This document shows positions 42,810-53,463 of a stretch of DNA of 64,000 nucleotides, piece after piece. Under the pieces are notes generated by a model that worked only from the letters and a program-made list of their open reading frames with translations, did not search any database and was not told the DNA's origin. This stretch comes from Vandiemenella viatica. Lineage: Eukaryota; Arthropoda; Insecta; Orthoptera; Morabidae. The position numbers were made by a program, and so were the translations under genes. Location of the stretch: the NCBI GenBank assembly GCA_031002005.1, contig JARYHS010009186.1, forward strand, positions 103,449,992-103,513,991. Direction: 5' to 3'. Position 1 is the stretch's first letter. The number at the start of each line of letters is the position of its first letter.

Positions 42810-45129
42810 TGGTCAACAATCTGGTGGATGGGAACTGAGCACCAACAGTCCCCAACCCTGCAGGCTAAGTCCTGAAGATAAACATTTCATTTACCAGCAG
42901 GACTTGAACCAGCTAAACACTTGTCGACCACCTAAGCCAAAGATGCAGGCTTACGAACTGTGCAGACCACGGTTTTGTCGTGTTGAACGTCTGGAAGAAG
43001 TAAAGGCTGTAGTATCTAGCGAGTATCTATAGTCGTTGTTTAGTAACCGGGAACATCGTCTTCCACTGAAGTGCGATCAGCCTTAAATTACAAAACCAAT
43101 TCGAAAAATCGCATACAGGTTAGTGCTTCATCTCCAAATACTTGCCGAAACATTTCATACATTGTAACGAGCCGCGCTGTCGCCACGTTACAAGGTGCAT
43201 TTTTATTATATATGTAATAATATAAGAGTAATTTACATAAATCTTGGGCGACCACGTGAATAGATTTCTGTTGTAATTTTATAAAGTACGCAAGATTCCA
43301 AGTGAGGACTGTAATGAAATGGTGAACTTATACAGTGTATCGTAGCAAAGCGAATATTAAAGAGTTATTGAGCTATGTAGGCTTGAAGCTAATCTTGGTC
43401 TTTCCGAGCCATGGCGACAGGACGTCGTGGATTTGGGATTTGCCAGACCACACACACTGCTCCCTGGGGATGGGTCACTCACCGAGCGGGAAAAGCCTGC
43501 CGTCCGAAACCCGAATGTTCTCTCTCCCCGGCGAACTTAGCCGAATATGTCCGACCTCTGTTGGATTCTTTGGCCAAATCACATATCGAGGATATCACGT
43601 GACATTAGGTGCCGACCTGAAGGTCCAATCAAAATGAGCGTATAACTCAAAATCCTGGGAATTTTTGTTGTATGTGAGCTTCGAGACTACAAATGGGCGG
43701 AGCAAGAAGTTTCCTCGTGGACCGAAGAGCGAGGAGCTGACATTCTACATTCTAACTTCGATCGCACCAGTCTGAGGTTGACTTGGAAAGTTGACTTCTT
43801 TCGCTAACCGCAGCTTGCCTTGCTGGAGCAAGGTTATCACCGCAACTCAGTCGGTAATGCGATGATGCGCATTGCCAGACCAGAGATGCCTATAGCCGAC
43901 TTGTGAGATAATCTCACATATCGTGGGTCCGCTACACTCATCACAGACATCAGACGCAGAACTACAATGGTAATTGATTACGACCAAGCCATGTGATTGT
44001 GCATTCCGTGAAACAGAACCCGTAAGCGACTTTGAGAGGATAGGTCCATGTTCTCACTTTGCAATTGTAAAAACCCCTGAGCTAGCGGCATAATTTGCCA
44101 GAACTAGTTATTTTCGAATGATATATTGTTCATTCTGGCGCCCATGATTTTCTTTTTAACTGTAAAGTCACAGTATTATGATGCCTTTGTCTGAGGTAGT
44201 CATAACTTGTATTTTTCATTGTTTCCAGTTGTCATTATTTCTTGCATTTTGATTCTGAGATATTTAAAAGTAAATATACAATTGTTTGCTTGCCCATGAC
44301 GGCTAATTGTAACTCTGAGCGTTGCTTTTATGATTTTGCCAATTTGTGTTAATGTTAACGGTAAATTCGCTCAGACTTGTAATCGCCAGTGATAAGAAAT
44401 AAATGTCATATTGTGACAATTTTTCCTAAATTCCAACCAACGTCGAGATTCTTGCTAAATTAATAAATTTCCAATCCTTCGTAAAAATTAAAATTAAAAA
44501 TCCACAGTTATTAATCATAAAGGTATGAAAGATAATTGTAATGTGGTTTGCCCACCAAGAAACCCATCACAAAATGTCGCCCAACGCTGGTGCCAGATGA
44601 GACATTACTTCTTAATGTCTGCGAATTGGTGGCACTAATTCAAATTATAAGTTTGAGCCCAAATTCAGAAAGTTTCATGGAATGTTGCACATGGTTTTTG
44701 GCTGTTTTATTATTCTTGTAGTCAATAGATATTCATACAAGATTTTATTTTGATGTTTCACTTGTATTTTAATGCATAAAGTTCATTTTGTTTCAATGCA
44801 TAAAATTTATTTTGTTTCAACGCATTAAAAGAAGTTCATTTGTGTATTTCAATTGAGATGCAATACACTTTGTATTATAACAATTTTGTGATCAGTTTAA
44901 AATTTTTAAATGAGTAACTTCAGTGTTGATTTCTTAATGCATGGTAGCTGCTAAGAAAATTAAAGACACGCATGTTTTGCCCATGTGTTTGAAAGTAAGT
45001 CTGCTTTCATGGTGTTGTGTTGCATGATTCATCGTTGCTTTTCTCTTGCTGTATTTTGGAGGGGTACATGTATTTGTGTGTATTGAAATTCGCGGTATTT
45101 TGTTGCTAGTGAATTTTGCTAAGCCCCAC
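42810..45129. other. Region after gene B exon 4: unexplained, includes a GC-rich block
   Basis: From about 43400 to 44050 the sequence is markedly richer in G+C than its surroundings and has two overlapping open frames (100 and 63 codons) with no domain I know. Around 43993-44571 a TGTGAT...ATCACA pair, an AATAAA and a following TGTCGCCCAACGCTGG phrase look like an LTR followed by a primer-binding site, but no second LTR is seen. A short repeat of ATGCATAAA(G/A)TT(C/T)ATTTTG occurs near 44770-44835. No SDR exon 5 or 6 is found. Confidence 0.4.
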
Positions 45130-45605
45130 TGCTAATTTTACATTAACCAGCAGTAAGTAGATATCCCGCTCCTCGCAACATATGGCCCTACTGTTGGTTT
45201 TGGCGGTAGTGATATCACTTAGCGTTTTATTACTACTATTCAACAAACCACTTTACAAGATATACATGTTAGCGCAACGGATATTATAGTCAAATAATTC
45301 AATTACTCCACTCATTCATTTGAGAAACCTTATTCTATATTTCAAACGTTCGCTGCTACAAAATACTGCCAACACACACTTCTATCTATACAAGCTCTCT
45401 ACTAGTACTCTCTCGCCATCTTGCCATCTTCACTCTCTCTCCATACACCATCACAGTAGTACCAACTACAACAAACTAAATTCTAAAAAAACTTAAAATT
45501 ACCCCAAATGTCTACACAAGCTACTCATGCTGTGAAGTCTATTTAAACTATTTTATTTACAATTATTTTTATTACAATGATTTTGTGAGTGGGATCTCAC
45601 ATATG
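45130..45605 (-). mobile_element. Probable 3' LTR of a Gypsy-type element
   Basis: On the minus strand a purine-rich AAAGTGGGGCATA precedes TGTGAGATCCCACTCAC at about 45605, a plausible polypurine tract and LTR start beyond the pol end. The stretch then contains AATAAA-type signals. The far end and the other LTR cannot be fixed. This LTR does not look like the one beside the gag frame at 48.7 kb. Confidence 0.45.
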
Positions 45606-45806
45606 CCCCACTTTATAACAAACAAGCATATTTTAACAAAATTGGTTGGCTTGTTATAAGTCCAACCTTTTTCACAAATCATTGTCTTTATATACATTTC
45701 CACAATTCTGTCCTTATTTATAACAATTATCACTCACTGTCTATCAATCTGCATCTTTACCAGTCAACGTTATACAAAACCACCAATTTCACAAGAACAC
45801 AATATG

Positions 45807-46970
45807 TCACTTATCTCTTCTGACCTTGTACATTTTCAAGTCTGTTATGTTTCTTAACCCAAATTTCTTACCAGACTTAGGATACACTAGCCAGTATGCG
45901 TTCCTATGTGGCTTCCCTTCTACCTTAAATGGTCCGTGGTACACGTCAAAGAATTTCTTAATCTCCGCATTTAATTCGCATGACCTCTCCTGAGTCTTTA
46001 CCAGTACCAATCTCCCAAATTAAATTCGACAGGTTTATATCTTCGGTCGTGCCTGTTTCTTCTCTCTTCCGATCTTTTCTTCATTCTTTTATCAGCTCAA
46101 TGTTATGCCCCCATAACGTAAGGTTTTATTTTTTTCCTTTTCCTCCAATCTTTTAGTGCCTCCTTCTTTAAAAACTCTTCTTGCAATAAATCCCTTTTCA
46201 AGTTCTTCCTGTGACCACTTCAACAATTCAACTTTACTTCCATCTTTTAGGCACAATTGCTGTAAATCTAATTCTCTGCTACTACATTGGCTATCGTCTT
46301 CCGTGTTCCATCTACTGTTGTTTCCTACTAGATCTCTTTCTTCTTCTATTTGACCAGACAAATTATTCACCACATTGGATTCACTGTTTCCCATAACTAA
46401 GCTCATATCATGACCACATTCTTCTGAAACTTGAACATTTGCCCCCTCTAGCATTATACTTTCTTCTTCATCATTGACGGCGTATTTCTTCACCAAGAAA
46501 AATCTCACTTCTTCTGTTTCATCATTGTTTAATATTCCATTTTCTTCTTCTATTTCACTATTTTCTTCCTCTTCGCTACTATAATCTTTTTCGCTGCATA
46601 ATTTCTCACTTCCTTCTTCTTCGTTGTCATTAGTACTATCACTATCCACTGATGTAGTTTCATACAGATCTTCGTCCACCCTTTCTGATATAAGCTCATT
46701 TGGTAACATTTCTTCCTCTGCAGTGTATTTCTTTATATTCTCCTCACAGTTCTTTTGATTATCATGATTTCCCACGTCGATTCTAGCCAATTCTTGTACC
46801 TCTTCTTCGTGCCAATTATATTCACACATCCTTGTAATGTTCTGCGGCTCATCCTCATTTAACAAGTTTAAACATTCCCACCATTTTAGCGGCTCCTCCT
46901 CCTCAAAAACTCGGACATCTTCTTCTTCTATTGTTCTCTCATGATTATATGTTCCGTTTTCGTAGTTCAC
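45807..46970 (-). pseudogene. Gypsy-type pol C-terminus with a long acidic segment, broken
   Basis: The minus-strand frame at 46970-46092 is very acidic (long runs of Glu/Asp/Ser/Asn) and has no domain I recognise. After its stop a short frame gives KRMKKRSEERRNRHDRRYKP and then, after a one-base shift near 46015, LVLVKTQERS, KKFFDVYHGPFKV and FGLRNITDLKMYK. That is the end of a Gypsy-type integrase: the LVLVK and FFxVYxGPF motifs. RT, RNase H and the integrase core are not present in the visible sequence and could lie in the gap. Described as a decayed element only. Confidence 0.65.
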
Positions 46971-46991
46971 ATTTGCACATCACATTCAGTT

Positions 46992-47991
46992 NNNNNNNNN
47001 NNNNNNNNNNNNNNNNNNNNNNNNNNNNNNNNNNNNNNNNNNNNNNNNNNNNNNNNNNNNNNNNNNNNNNNNNNNNNNNNNNNNNNNNNNNNNNNNNNNN
47101 NNNNNNNNNNNNNNNNNNNNNNNNNNNNNNNNNNNNNNNNNNNNNNNNNNNNNNNNNNNNNNNNNNNNNNNNNNNNNNNNNNNNNNNNNNNNNNNNNNNN
47201 NNNNNNNNNNNNNNNNNNNNNNNNNNNNNNNNNNNNNNNNNNNNNNNNNNNNNNNNNNNNNNNNNNNNNNNNNNNNNNNNNNNNNNNNNNNNNNNNNNNN
47301 NNNNNNNNNNNNNNNNNNNNNNNNNNNNNNNNNNNNNNNNNNNNNNNNNNNNNNNNNNNNNNNNNNNNNNNNNNNNNNNNNNNNNNNNNNNNNNNNNNNN
47401 NNNNNNNNNNNNNNNNNNNNNNNNNNNNNNNNNNNNNNNNNNNNNNNNNNNNNNNNNNNNNNNNNNNNNNNNNNNNNNNNNNNNNNNNNNNNNNNNNNNN
47501 NNNNNNNNNNNNNNNNNNNNNNNNNNNNNNNNNNNNNNNNNNNNNNNNNNNNNNNNNNNNNNNNNNNNNNNNNNNNNNNNNNNNNNNNNNNNNNNNNNNN
47601 NNNNNNNNNNNNNNNNNNNNNNNNNNNNNNNNNNNNNNNNNNNNNNNNNNNNNNNNNNNNNNNNNNNNNNNNNNNNNNNNNNNNNNNNNNNNNNNNNNNN
47701 NNNNNNNNNNNNNNNNNNNNNNNNNNNNNNNNNNNNNNNNNNNNNNNNNNNNNNNNNNNNNNNNNNNNNNNNNNNNNNNNNNNNNNNNNNNNNNNNNNNN
47801 NNNNNNNNNNNNNNNNNNNNNNNNNNNNNNNNNNNNNNNNNNNNNNNNNNNNNNNNNNNNNNNNNNNNNNNNNNNNNNNNNNNNNNNNNNNNNNNNNNNN
47901 NNNNNNNNNNNNNNNNNNNNNNNNNNNNNNNNNNNNNNNNNNNNNNNNNNNNNNNNNNNNNNNNNNNNNNNNNNNNNNNNNNNNNNNNNNN
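46992..47991. other. Assembly gap, exactly 1000 N
   Basis: The round length indicates a placeholder of unknown true size. Any apparent frame crossing it is an artefact. It separates the pol-like piece from the gag-like piece of LTR retrotransposon and is the only hidden sequence where the missing exons 5-6 of gene B could be. Confidence 0.98.
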
Positions 47992-48704
47992 GACTACGTT
48001 GGGAAGTCTGTCATACTTCTTTCGCCCAACCCTCCTTTGTTGCATCTCCTCAATCCGCTGGCACCACTTGATGAACTCTTCCGTCGTAGCGACGTCTTTT
48101 ATCAGAAGAGCTTGGTACATGTCTTCTGCAATACCTTTCATTAGGTGCGTGATTTTGTCGGCTTCAGTCATATTCGGGTTGACTACGTTGCATAGGGCCA
48201 AAACATCCTGTATGTAAGATTGCGTCGGCTCCCCATGTTGTTGGGCCCGGTTCTTCAGTTGTTCTTCCGCCGAGCGGATTTGTCGCTGGTGGTCCCCAAA
48301 CGTTTTCTTAAGTTCCGTCTGGAACATTTCCCAGTTATTCAGTTTATCTTCGTGTTCTCGAACCACTGCTGGGCGGTTCCGTCCAGATAGAAATAAACAT
48401 TTGCCAAGCACATGGTATGATCCCACCTGTTGTACTTGGCGACTCGGTCGAACCCTTTTAGCCATTTGTTAGGGTCCCTGTCCAGCGTCTCCAGAGAACA
48501 CCGATGGGTGTCGAATGTGCAGCTGGCTTGCCGCCATGGGTTTCCTAATGACGCGGACTTTCGGAAGGACGTACTGAGTATATCCTTTGTAGTCCGGTTC
48601 CAGTCCGTGTAGGCGGCGACTTTTACGTTGCCTAATCGGAGCCACGATGATGCAGCTGTTGCACAGGGTACCCGGCGCCTCCACCAAACTATGTCGCGTT
48701 GCAA
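47992..48704 (-). pseudogene. Gypsy-type gag fragment with one frameshift
   Basis: On the minus strand one frame gives DRDPNKWLKGFDRVAKYNRW and LANVYFYLDGTAQQWFEN. After a one-base shift near 48360 the next frame continues with HEDKLNNWEMFQTELKKTFG, EPTQSYIQDVLALCNVVNP and KITHLMKGIAEDMYQALLIK, up to the gap. This is the capsid-like retrotrans_gag domain common in arthropod Gypsy elements. A zinc knuckle would be expected next and may be in the gap. The frame just inside the 5' leader (MQRDIVWW...) is probably non-coding. Confidence 0.75.
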
Positions 48705-48960
48705 CCGGGGCGGGTGTGAATTCGAAGGTTACTTGTCAATGAACACAGCACTTAAACTGAGAACAGGTTTATTGAGAACTCAAACATACACGCAGCACTG
48801 ACTGCCTCTTGGGCAGAATGCTCTTCTATTTATACACAGATAGAACGTACTAGAGATTACAAGAGTAGTTAACAAATGAAATGTGTAGAAGTTACAAGTG
48901 ACCTTAGGAAACATGTAGAATCTTCTGGAAATAATAAACAGAATTAAATAATTTTTGTCA
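48692..48960 (-). mobile_element. Probable 5' LTR (R-U5 part) next to the gag frame
   Basis: Read on the minus strand, GTGTATAAATAGAAGAG (TATA box), CTCAATAAACCTGTTCTC (poly-A signal) and a TTTGGTGGAGGCGCCGGG leader follow in order. This is the layout of an LTR promoter and primer-binding site. The outer end is not defined. No second copy of it is visible left of the gap. Confidence 0.55.
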
Positions 48961-48964
48961 GTGG

Positions 48965-49055
48965 GCGGGATTGAACCGGCGACCTTCGGTACCGCAATTC
49001 GTGACGCTACCCGCTGCGCCATGCTGGCAGACGGTACACTGGCGTTCATGCGGCA
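48965..49055 (-). repeat. tRNA-derived SINE head at the duplication junction
   Basis: On the minus strand: GCATGGCGCAGCGGGTAGCG (A box) and GAAGGTCGCCGGTTCAATCC (B box). It shares CCGAAGGTCGCCGGTTC with the family 3 SINE at 29762-30011. It lies within about 15 bp of the start of duplication copy 2. Confidence 0.6.
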
Positions 49056-50445
49056 ATATATATATAAATCTCAAACGCATTAGATCGAAATAAAACCAAG
49101 TTCATATGTAGCTTTTGAAATCGGGGAACCAATTATATCTTTCCATCAAGATTCTATACTCTGTAAAATAGTAACATATTCAAATAATTTTGTAGTTAAT
49201 ATTCTAGTGAGGTACAAGCCTATGTGAGCTGCAGGCCTGGACAGGCGCGGAACATGAAACTCTGTTTGCAGATATCTGAATCCCTCATATAAAGCCACGG
49301 AGCCAGCAGTTTCTACCGTGAGAATTGACGTTCCAAATGTTCTGGAACCTCCGAGAAGGTCGTCTCCAACTGTCCAATTAAAACTTTGTATTTACACCGC
49401 GTGACGCAAGCCAGCCAATAGGAACCGGTCACCCCACTATGGAGAGACAGTACAGAGACGCGTTCTGTACCGTCTCTCTTCGCAGTTTTTTCTTGAAGAT
49501 ACCGCCGTAAACTTGCCACTCTTTGATCCAATGAGTTAGGTAGTATTAGAAAAATTCACCACCATATCCACCCTTCGTATGCTCACGGGAAAGGAAACCT
49601 CCCATTATTTTATTCAGCCATTTGGCTATCGCGAGGAAGCAAAATTCGCTTCTGTGTATAATTGGGATGTATCAGTTAGTTGTATCATTCCACTTGTTCT
49701 TTGTAGAGATCGGGAATTAATGCCTGTCAATCTCATCTCTAAAGTCATTTTAAATACCTCAAGTCATTAGTTACAATGATTTAAAGTATTTTTTAGCCCG
49801 TACTCTCCAACTGGAAGATTCAAAAGTTGACGATGAGGATGCTGGACGAATTCACGTGCAAAACGGAGCAAGTCGGCCTTTGTCACACGACAATACATGT
49901 CAGCAACTAATAATCTTATATATAAAAAAAACTCGCGTCACGATGTTTCTCCGAGATGAACTCCGAAACTACTTAACCAATTTTGATGAAATTTAGATTA
50001 TTGTGTGTAGCTTGGTCCAGTTTAAAAGATAGGATAATTTTTATCTTGATTATTGACCTAAACATTTATTATTGGGAATTACAAAGTGAGGAGAGGAGAG
50101 GACGGAACGGAAAAGACCATACGTTATTTCTCGCAGTCGGAAACTTACAACAGCAATTTATAAAATCTCCCGTCACGACGTTGTCTGTTAAAATTTGCAC
50201 ATAACTTTACCTTCATTTTTGGTGAATAACGCTAGAACAATTTCGTGATTCGGATTCCACGCTAAACTGTGTCCGGCAGGTTTAGCGGGTAAGGTTAAGG
50301 CGGTTACGACAGAGGCGGAATACGCAGCCAGTAGAAACCCTGCCACCAGGTCATTACGACCACACGAAATTATTATTTTAGTTCCATACGTTTCTAGGTA
50401 TACACTTTTTTACGTCATATTGATCCCTCAGGGGATAATTTCAAT

Positions 50446-50690
50446 TACCGTCATTTGGGGTTACTTTGCTCCTTAGGGTCAAACTTTGCTCCACTCGAGG
50501 AAAAAAGATTTGTCGGTTCACAGATGCTACACTACTTGCTGTATATCTGTGAACTGTGTTTGCTGTGAAAGGTAGCACTTTTAGGTTGGCAGCAGTGCTT
50601 GCCTGTTCAGTTGTCGGCCATTATGAAGTTGTGACAAGCAATTGAGTAAAGACGTGCGAAATTGTAAGAAAAATTAAACTGGAAAAATCT

Positions 50691-50724
<34 letters not shown>

Positions 50725-53073
50725 GGGTTAATTTGTCACTGTGAAGGTCAGTCACCATTATTTTAATTATTCAGTGCGTCTAGCTTCTAATAAGTATCGT
50801 AGTTATTGATTTGATGTATTATTGTTTGTCTTATTAAGGTATTACTTTTATAGGTTAGGAAATTCATTAGTTTGGGGAAACTTTGCACCACAACAAAAGT
50901 GGAGCAAAGTATCCCCATGGTGCTCTTCCTACATACCTACGAACTTTTCAGACTTAATTTAACACTGTAGTGTGCTCCTGGCAGTGAATAATGTGATTGT
51001 AATCTTTCAGATTGGCGAAAATGCCTCGTAAGTACAAGAGGTCTGTGGGAAGTAGGCGATACTGTGATTACAGCCCAGAAACTCTGGAGAATTGTCTACA
51101 AGCCATTAGAAGAAATGAGATATCTCATAGAGAAGCTGAAAAACTTTATAATATTCCAAGAAGTACCATAGTTAATAAATTGAAATTAGTGAAAGGAATT
51201 AATTCCCTTTCAGGTTTTCCACAGATTTTCACTGTTGAAGAAGAAGCACAGTTTGCAAAATGTGTTTTGAAGTTGAGTGAATTTGGGTTTCCTGTCACTC
51301 CAGTGGAACTCAGAATGATAGAGAAGTCATACCTTGCCAGACAGGGACGTAAAGTTGTTAGATTCAAAAACAATTGTCCAGGCCATGAATGGCTCTTGTG
51401 CTTCACCAAACGGCACCCTGAACTTTCCGTATGCTTTTCAATCAACATTAAAAGACGTAGAGCTATTGTTAATGAGTGTATTCTCAGAGAATATGTTGAA
51501 CATTTGCAAGTTGAATTGAAAGATGTACCAGCAAGCAATATATGGATCTTTGATGAAACCAGCCTCACCGACGATCCTGGGAGAAAGAAGGTTCTCAGAA
51601 AAAGAGGTTCAAAATATTCTGAAAACATTTGTAACTCGTCCAAGAGCAGCATATCCGTGATTTTTTCTGGTTATGCTGAGGGTGAAATTTTGCCTCCATT
51701 TGTTGTCTATAAATCAGCACATTTATGGTTTACATGGACAGAAAATGGGCCCACTGGCTGCCTTTACTCACATAGCCCCAGTGGATGGTTTGACAGCAAC
51801 ACATTTAATGAGTGGTTCATCAAATTAATGCTACCAAGGTTGAAAAAGCTTGAAGGGAAAAAGGTAGTAATCTGTGATAATCTGTCTTCACATTTGACAC
51901 CCCATGTTCTGGTGCTCTGTGCTGAAAGGAAAATTTCATTCATCTGTCTGCCGGCGAACAGTACCCACATTACACAGCCTTTGGATGTTTCCTTCTTCGG
52001 GCCCATGAAAACAGCCTGGAGACAGATCCTTCAAGAGTGGAAAAGTTCTAGGCAAGGTTTCAAAGACACTGTCTTACAGAAACAGCACTTCCCATTTCTG
52101 TTAAGAAGATTAATGGATATAATTGGCACAAACTCAGCAAAGTACGTAATAGCAGGTTTCAGAATGTGCAGCATACATCCTATCAATGTTGATGAAATCC
52201 TTTCTCGTCTTCTTTCACGGACTTGTGACAAAGATGCAGTACAGGACTCTTTCATTGAAGCCCTTCAAAATAAGAGATTTGAATGGTGTTGGCAGTAACA
52301 GAGGAAGAAGGAAGCTTGCAGTGACACCTGGTAAAAGTGTGACAGTGATGAAGAAAAAAGTTACGAAGAAATGCAGAAGTCACAAATATAAAGAAAGTAG
52401 TTCAGATGAAGATTCTGAAGCTATCTCTCTCATAGATTCTTCTGACGATGAGGATTATTTGAGCTCTCAGATCAGGTCACCATCAAAATCACCTGAATTG
52501 TTTGAGGTGGATGACATCCAGCCAGTAACCAGGCCAAAGAAGGGAAGTCCAGAACATTGGGTCAGTATGTGATCTTCAAATATGAAGGGGAATATTTTCC
52601 TGAATTAATTACTAACGCAAGTGACGATGGAGCTATAATAAGTTCAATTTCTAAGAAGTCATGGAAGTGGCCGATGCCGAAAGATGAAATTAAGTATTCG
52701 TTCGAAGAAATAATTTGCACCATTCAGCCTCCAAAACAGATAAGCAAACGTGGTTTTTTCTCTGTGCCAGAGCTTGATCAATTCTAGAGCTAATAACTCA
52801 TGACAGAGACTTCATTTTGTGTTAAATCTTTCATTTGTAGATTATTTTGGTAATAAAATATGTTTTTGCTTACTCGATAGTTATTTTTCCTTCATTCCTG
52901 TGCTCAAACATTGCCCCAGGATTCTGAAATTATTATTTCTGATATAACTGCTGCTTTATTTTTCATGTCTATGGTCTAACATTACTCCAGACATCTGTCA
53001 TCCTTATTTTTACAGCAATTTAGACATCCGGTGCAAAGTATCCCCAGGACCGGGAAACTTTGTTCCACTTCTT

Positions 53074-53108
<35 letters not shown>

Positions 53109-53275
53109 GAAATAAAAGGTTGTCAAAAGGTTGTCTTAAGAGTTATACACAAAGATTACTTGACAAAAGTCTGTCCTAACCAATGAAATAATTTCTATAA
53201 TCATAAACATTAAAGAAACACTGTTTTTGATCTCATATATTTAAAAACGGAGCAAAGTAACCCCAAACGACGGTA
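50446..53275 (+). mobile_element. pogo/Tigger-type DNA transposon, nearly intact (2.83 kb)
   Basis: Inverted repeats of 27 bp including the TA target: TACCGTCATTTGGGGTTACT at 50446 and the complement of TACCGTCGTTTGGGGTTACT at 53275, both continuing TTGCTCC, one mismatch. Subterminal copies of GGAGCAAAGTATCCCC lie at 50901 and (as GTGCAAAGTATCCCC) 53031, with the inverse CAAACTTTGCTCCACT near 50484. Long poly-T (50692) and poly-A (53077) runs lie near the two ends. The transposase fills the middle. Confidence 0.9.
51012..52787 (+). pseudogene. pogo/Tigger-type transposase, long first ORF plus two frame-shifted C-terminal parts
   Basis: The 428-residue frame 51012-52298 has a psq-type helix-turn-helix (about residues 20-65, EISHREAEKLYNIPRSTIVN), a middle DNA-binding part (GHEWLLCFTKRHPELS) and a DDE_1 catalytic domain: D181 (IWIFDETSL), D289 (VVICDNLSSH) and D325 (THITQPLDVSFFGPMK), the last two 35 residues apart. 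After a shift near 52283 the next frame gives a Ser/Asp-rich linker ending PEHW, and after another near 52560 comes YVIFKYEGEYFPELI and SWKWPMPKDEIKYSF, a small C-terminal domain seen in related insect transposases. The whole would be about 590 residues. The catalytic part is intact; the two shifts could be true damage, sequencing error, or small introns. Confidence 0.8.
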
Positions 53276-53463
53276 AGTAATTTGTAATAAAATGTAAATT
53301 TAAAAAAATTACGTTCGTTTGTCCTTAATTTTAACTCTCCAATAGTCTTTACCAAATACTTTTGAAAACGTTTTTATCTTTACTAGTGAATATTAATTTG
53401 ACAACATTAGGGAGTTTAGAATAATATTGCTGATTCACAGTAACGCGTGACCGGGAGAGCTAG

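Larger units (their letters stand above)
25450..49067 (+). repeat. Segmental duplication, copy 1 (contains SDR gene B)
   Basis: Sequence starting at about 25450 (AAACGCATTACATCGAAATA) is repeated in the same orientation from about 49068 (AAACGCATTAGATCGAAATA) to the window end. The similarity runs through gene exons, promoter, introns and old transposons. Differences are scattered substitutions plus discrete insertions. I count 6 differences in 132 bases in exon 1 and 1 in 163 in exon 2. The unit in this copy is about 23.6 kb; only the first part (to about 37.86 kb) can be compared. Confidence 0.85.
49914..53463 (+). mobile_element. Helitron, copy 2 only, carrying a nested pogo element
   Basis: It starts TCTTATATATAAAA and ends GACCGGGAGAGCTAG. 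The flanks are ...CTAATAA and TAAAATAG..., and copy 1 has exactly CTAATAATAAAATAG at 26679-26693. So the insertion fell between A and T with no duplication, as Helitrons do. Without the pogo element it is about 720 bp and non-coding. The opening CGTCACGATGTTTCTCCG, GAACTCCGAAACTACTTAAC is widespread in insect Helitrons as I recall. Confidence 0.9.

Noticed and set aside
43335..43637. 100-codon frame in the GC-rich block as a host gene or as missing SDR exons
   Set aside because: It shows no SDR motif (no SPG, no PEDxA) and no other domain I know. It is kept only as an unexplained region.
46931..48465. Frames of 376-506 codons crossing the N run
   Set aside because: Most of each frame is unknown bases. 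Only the minus-strand gag part right of the gap is real coding-like sequence.
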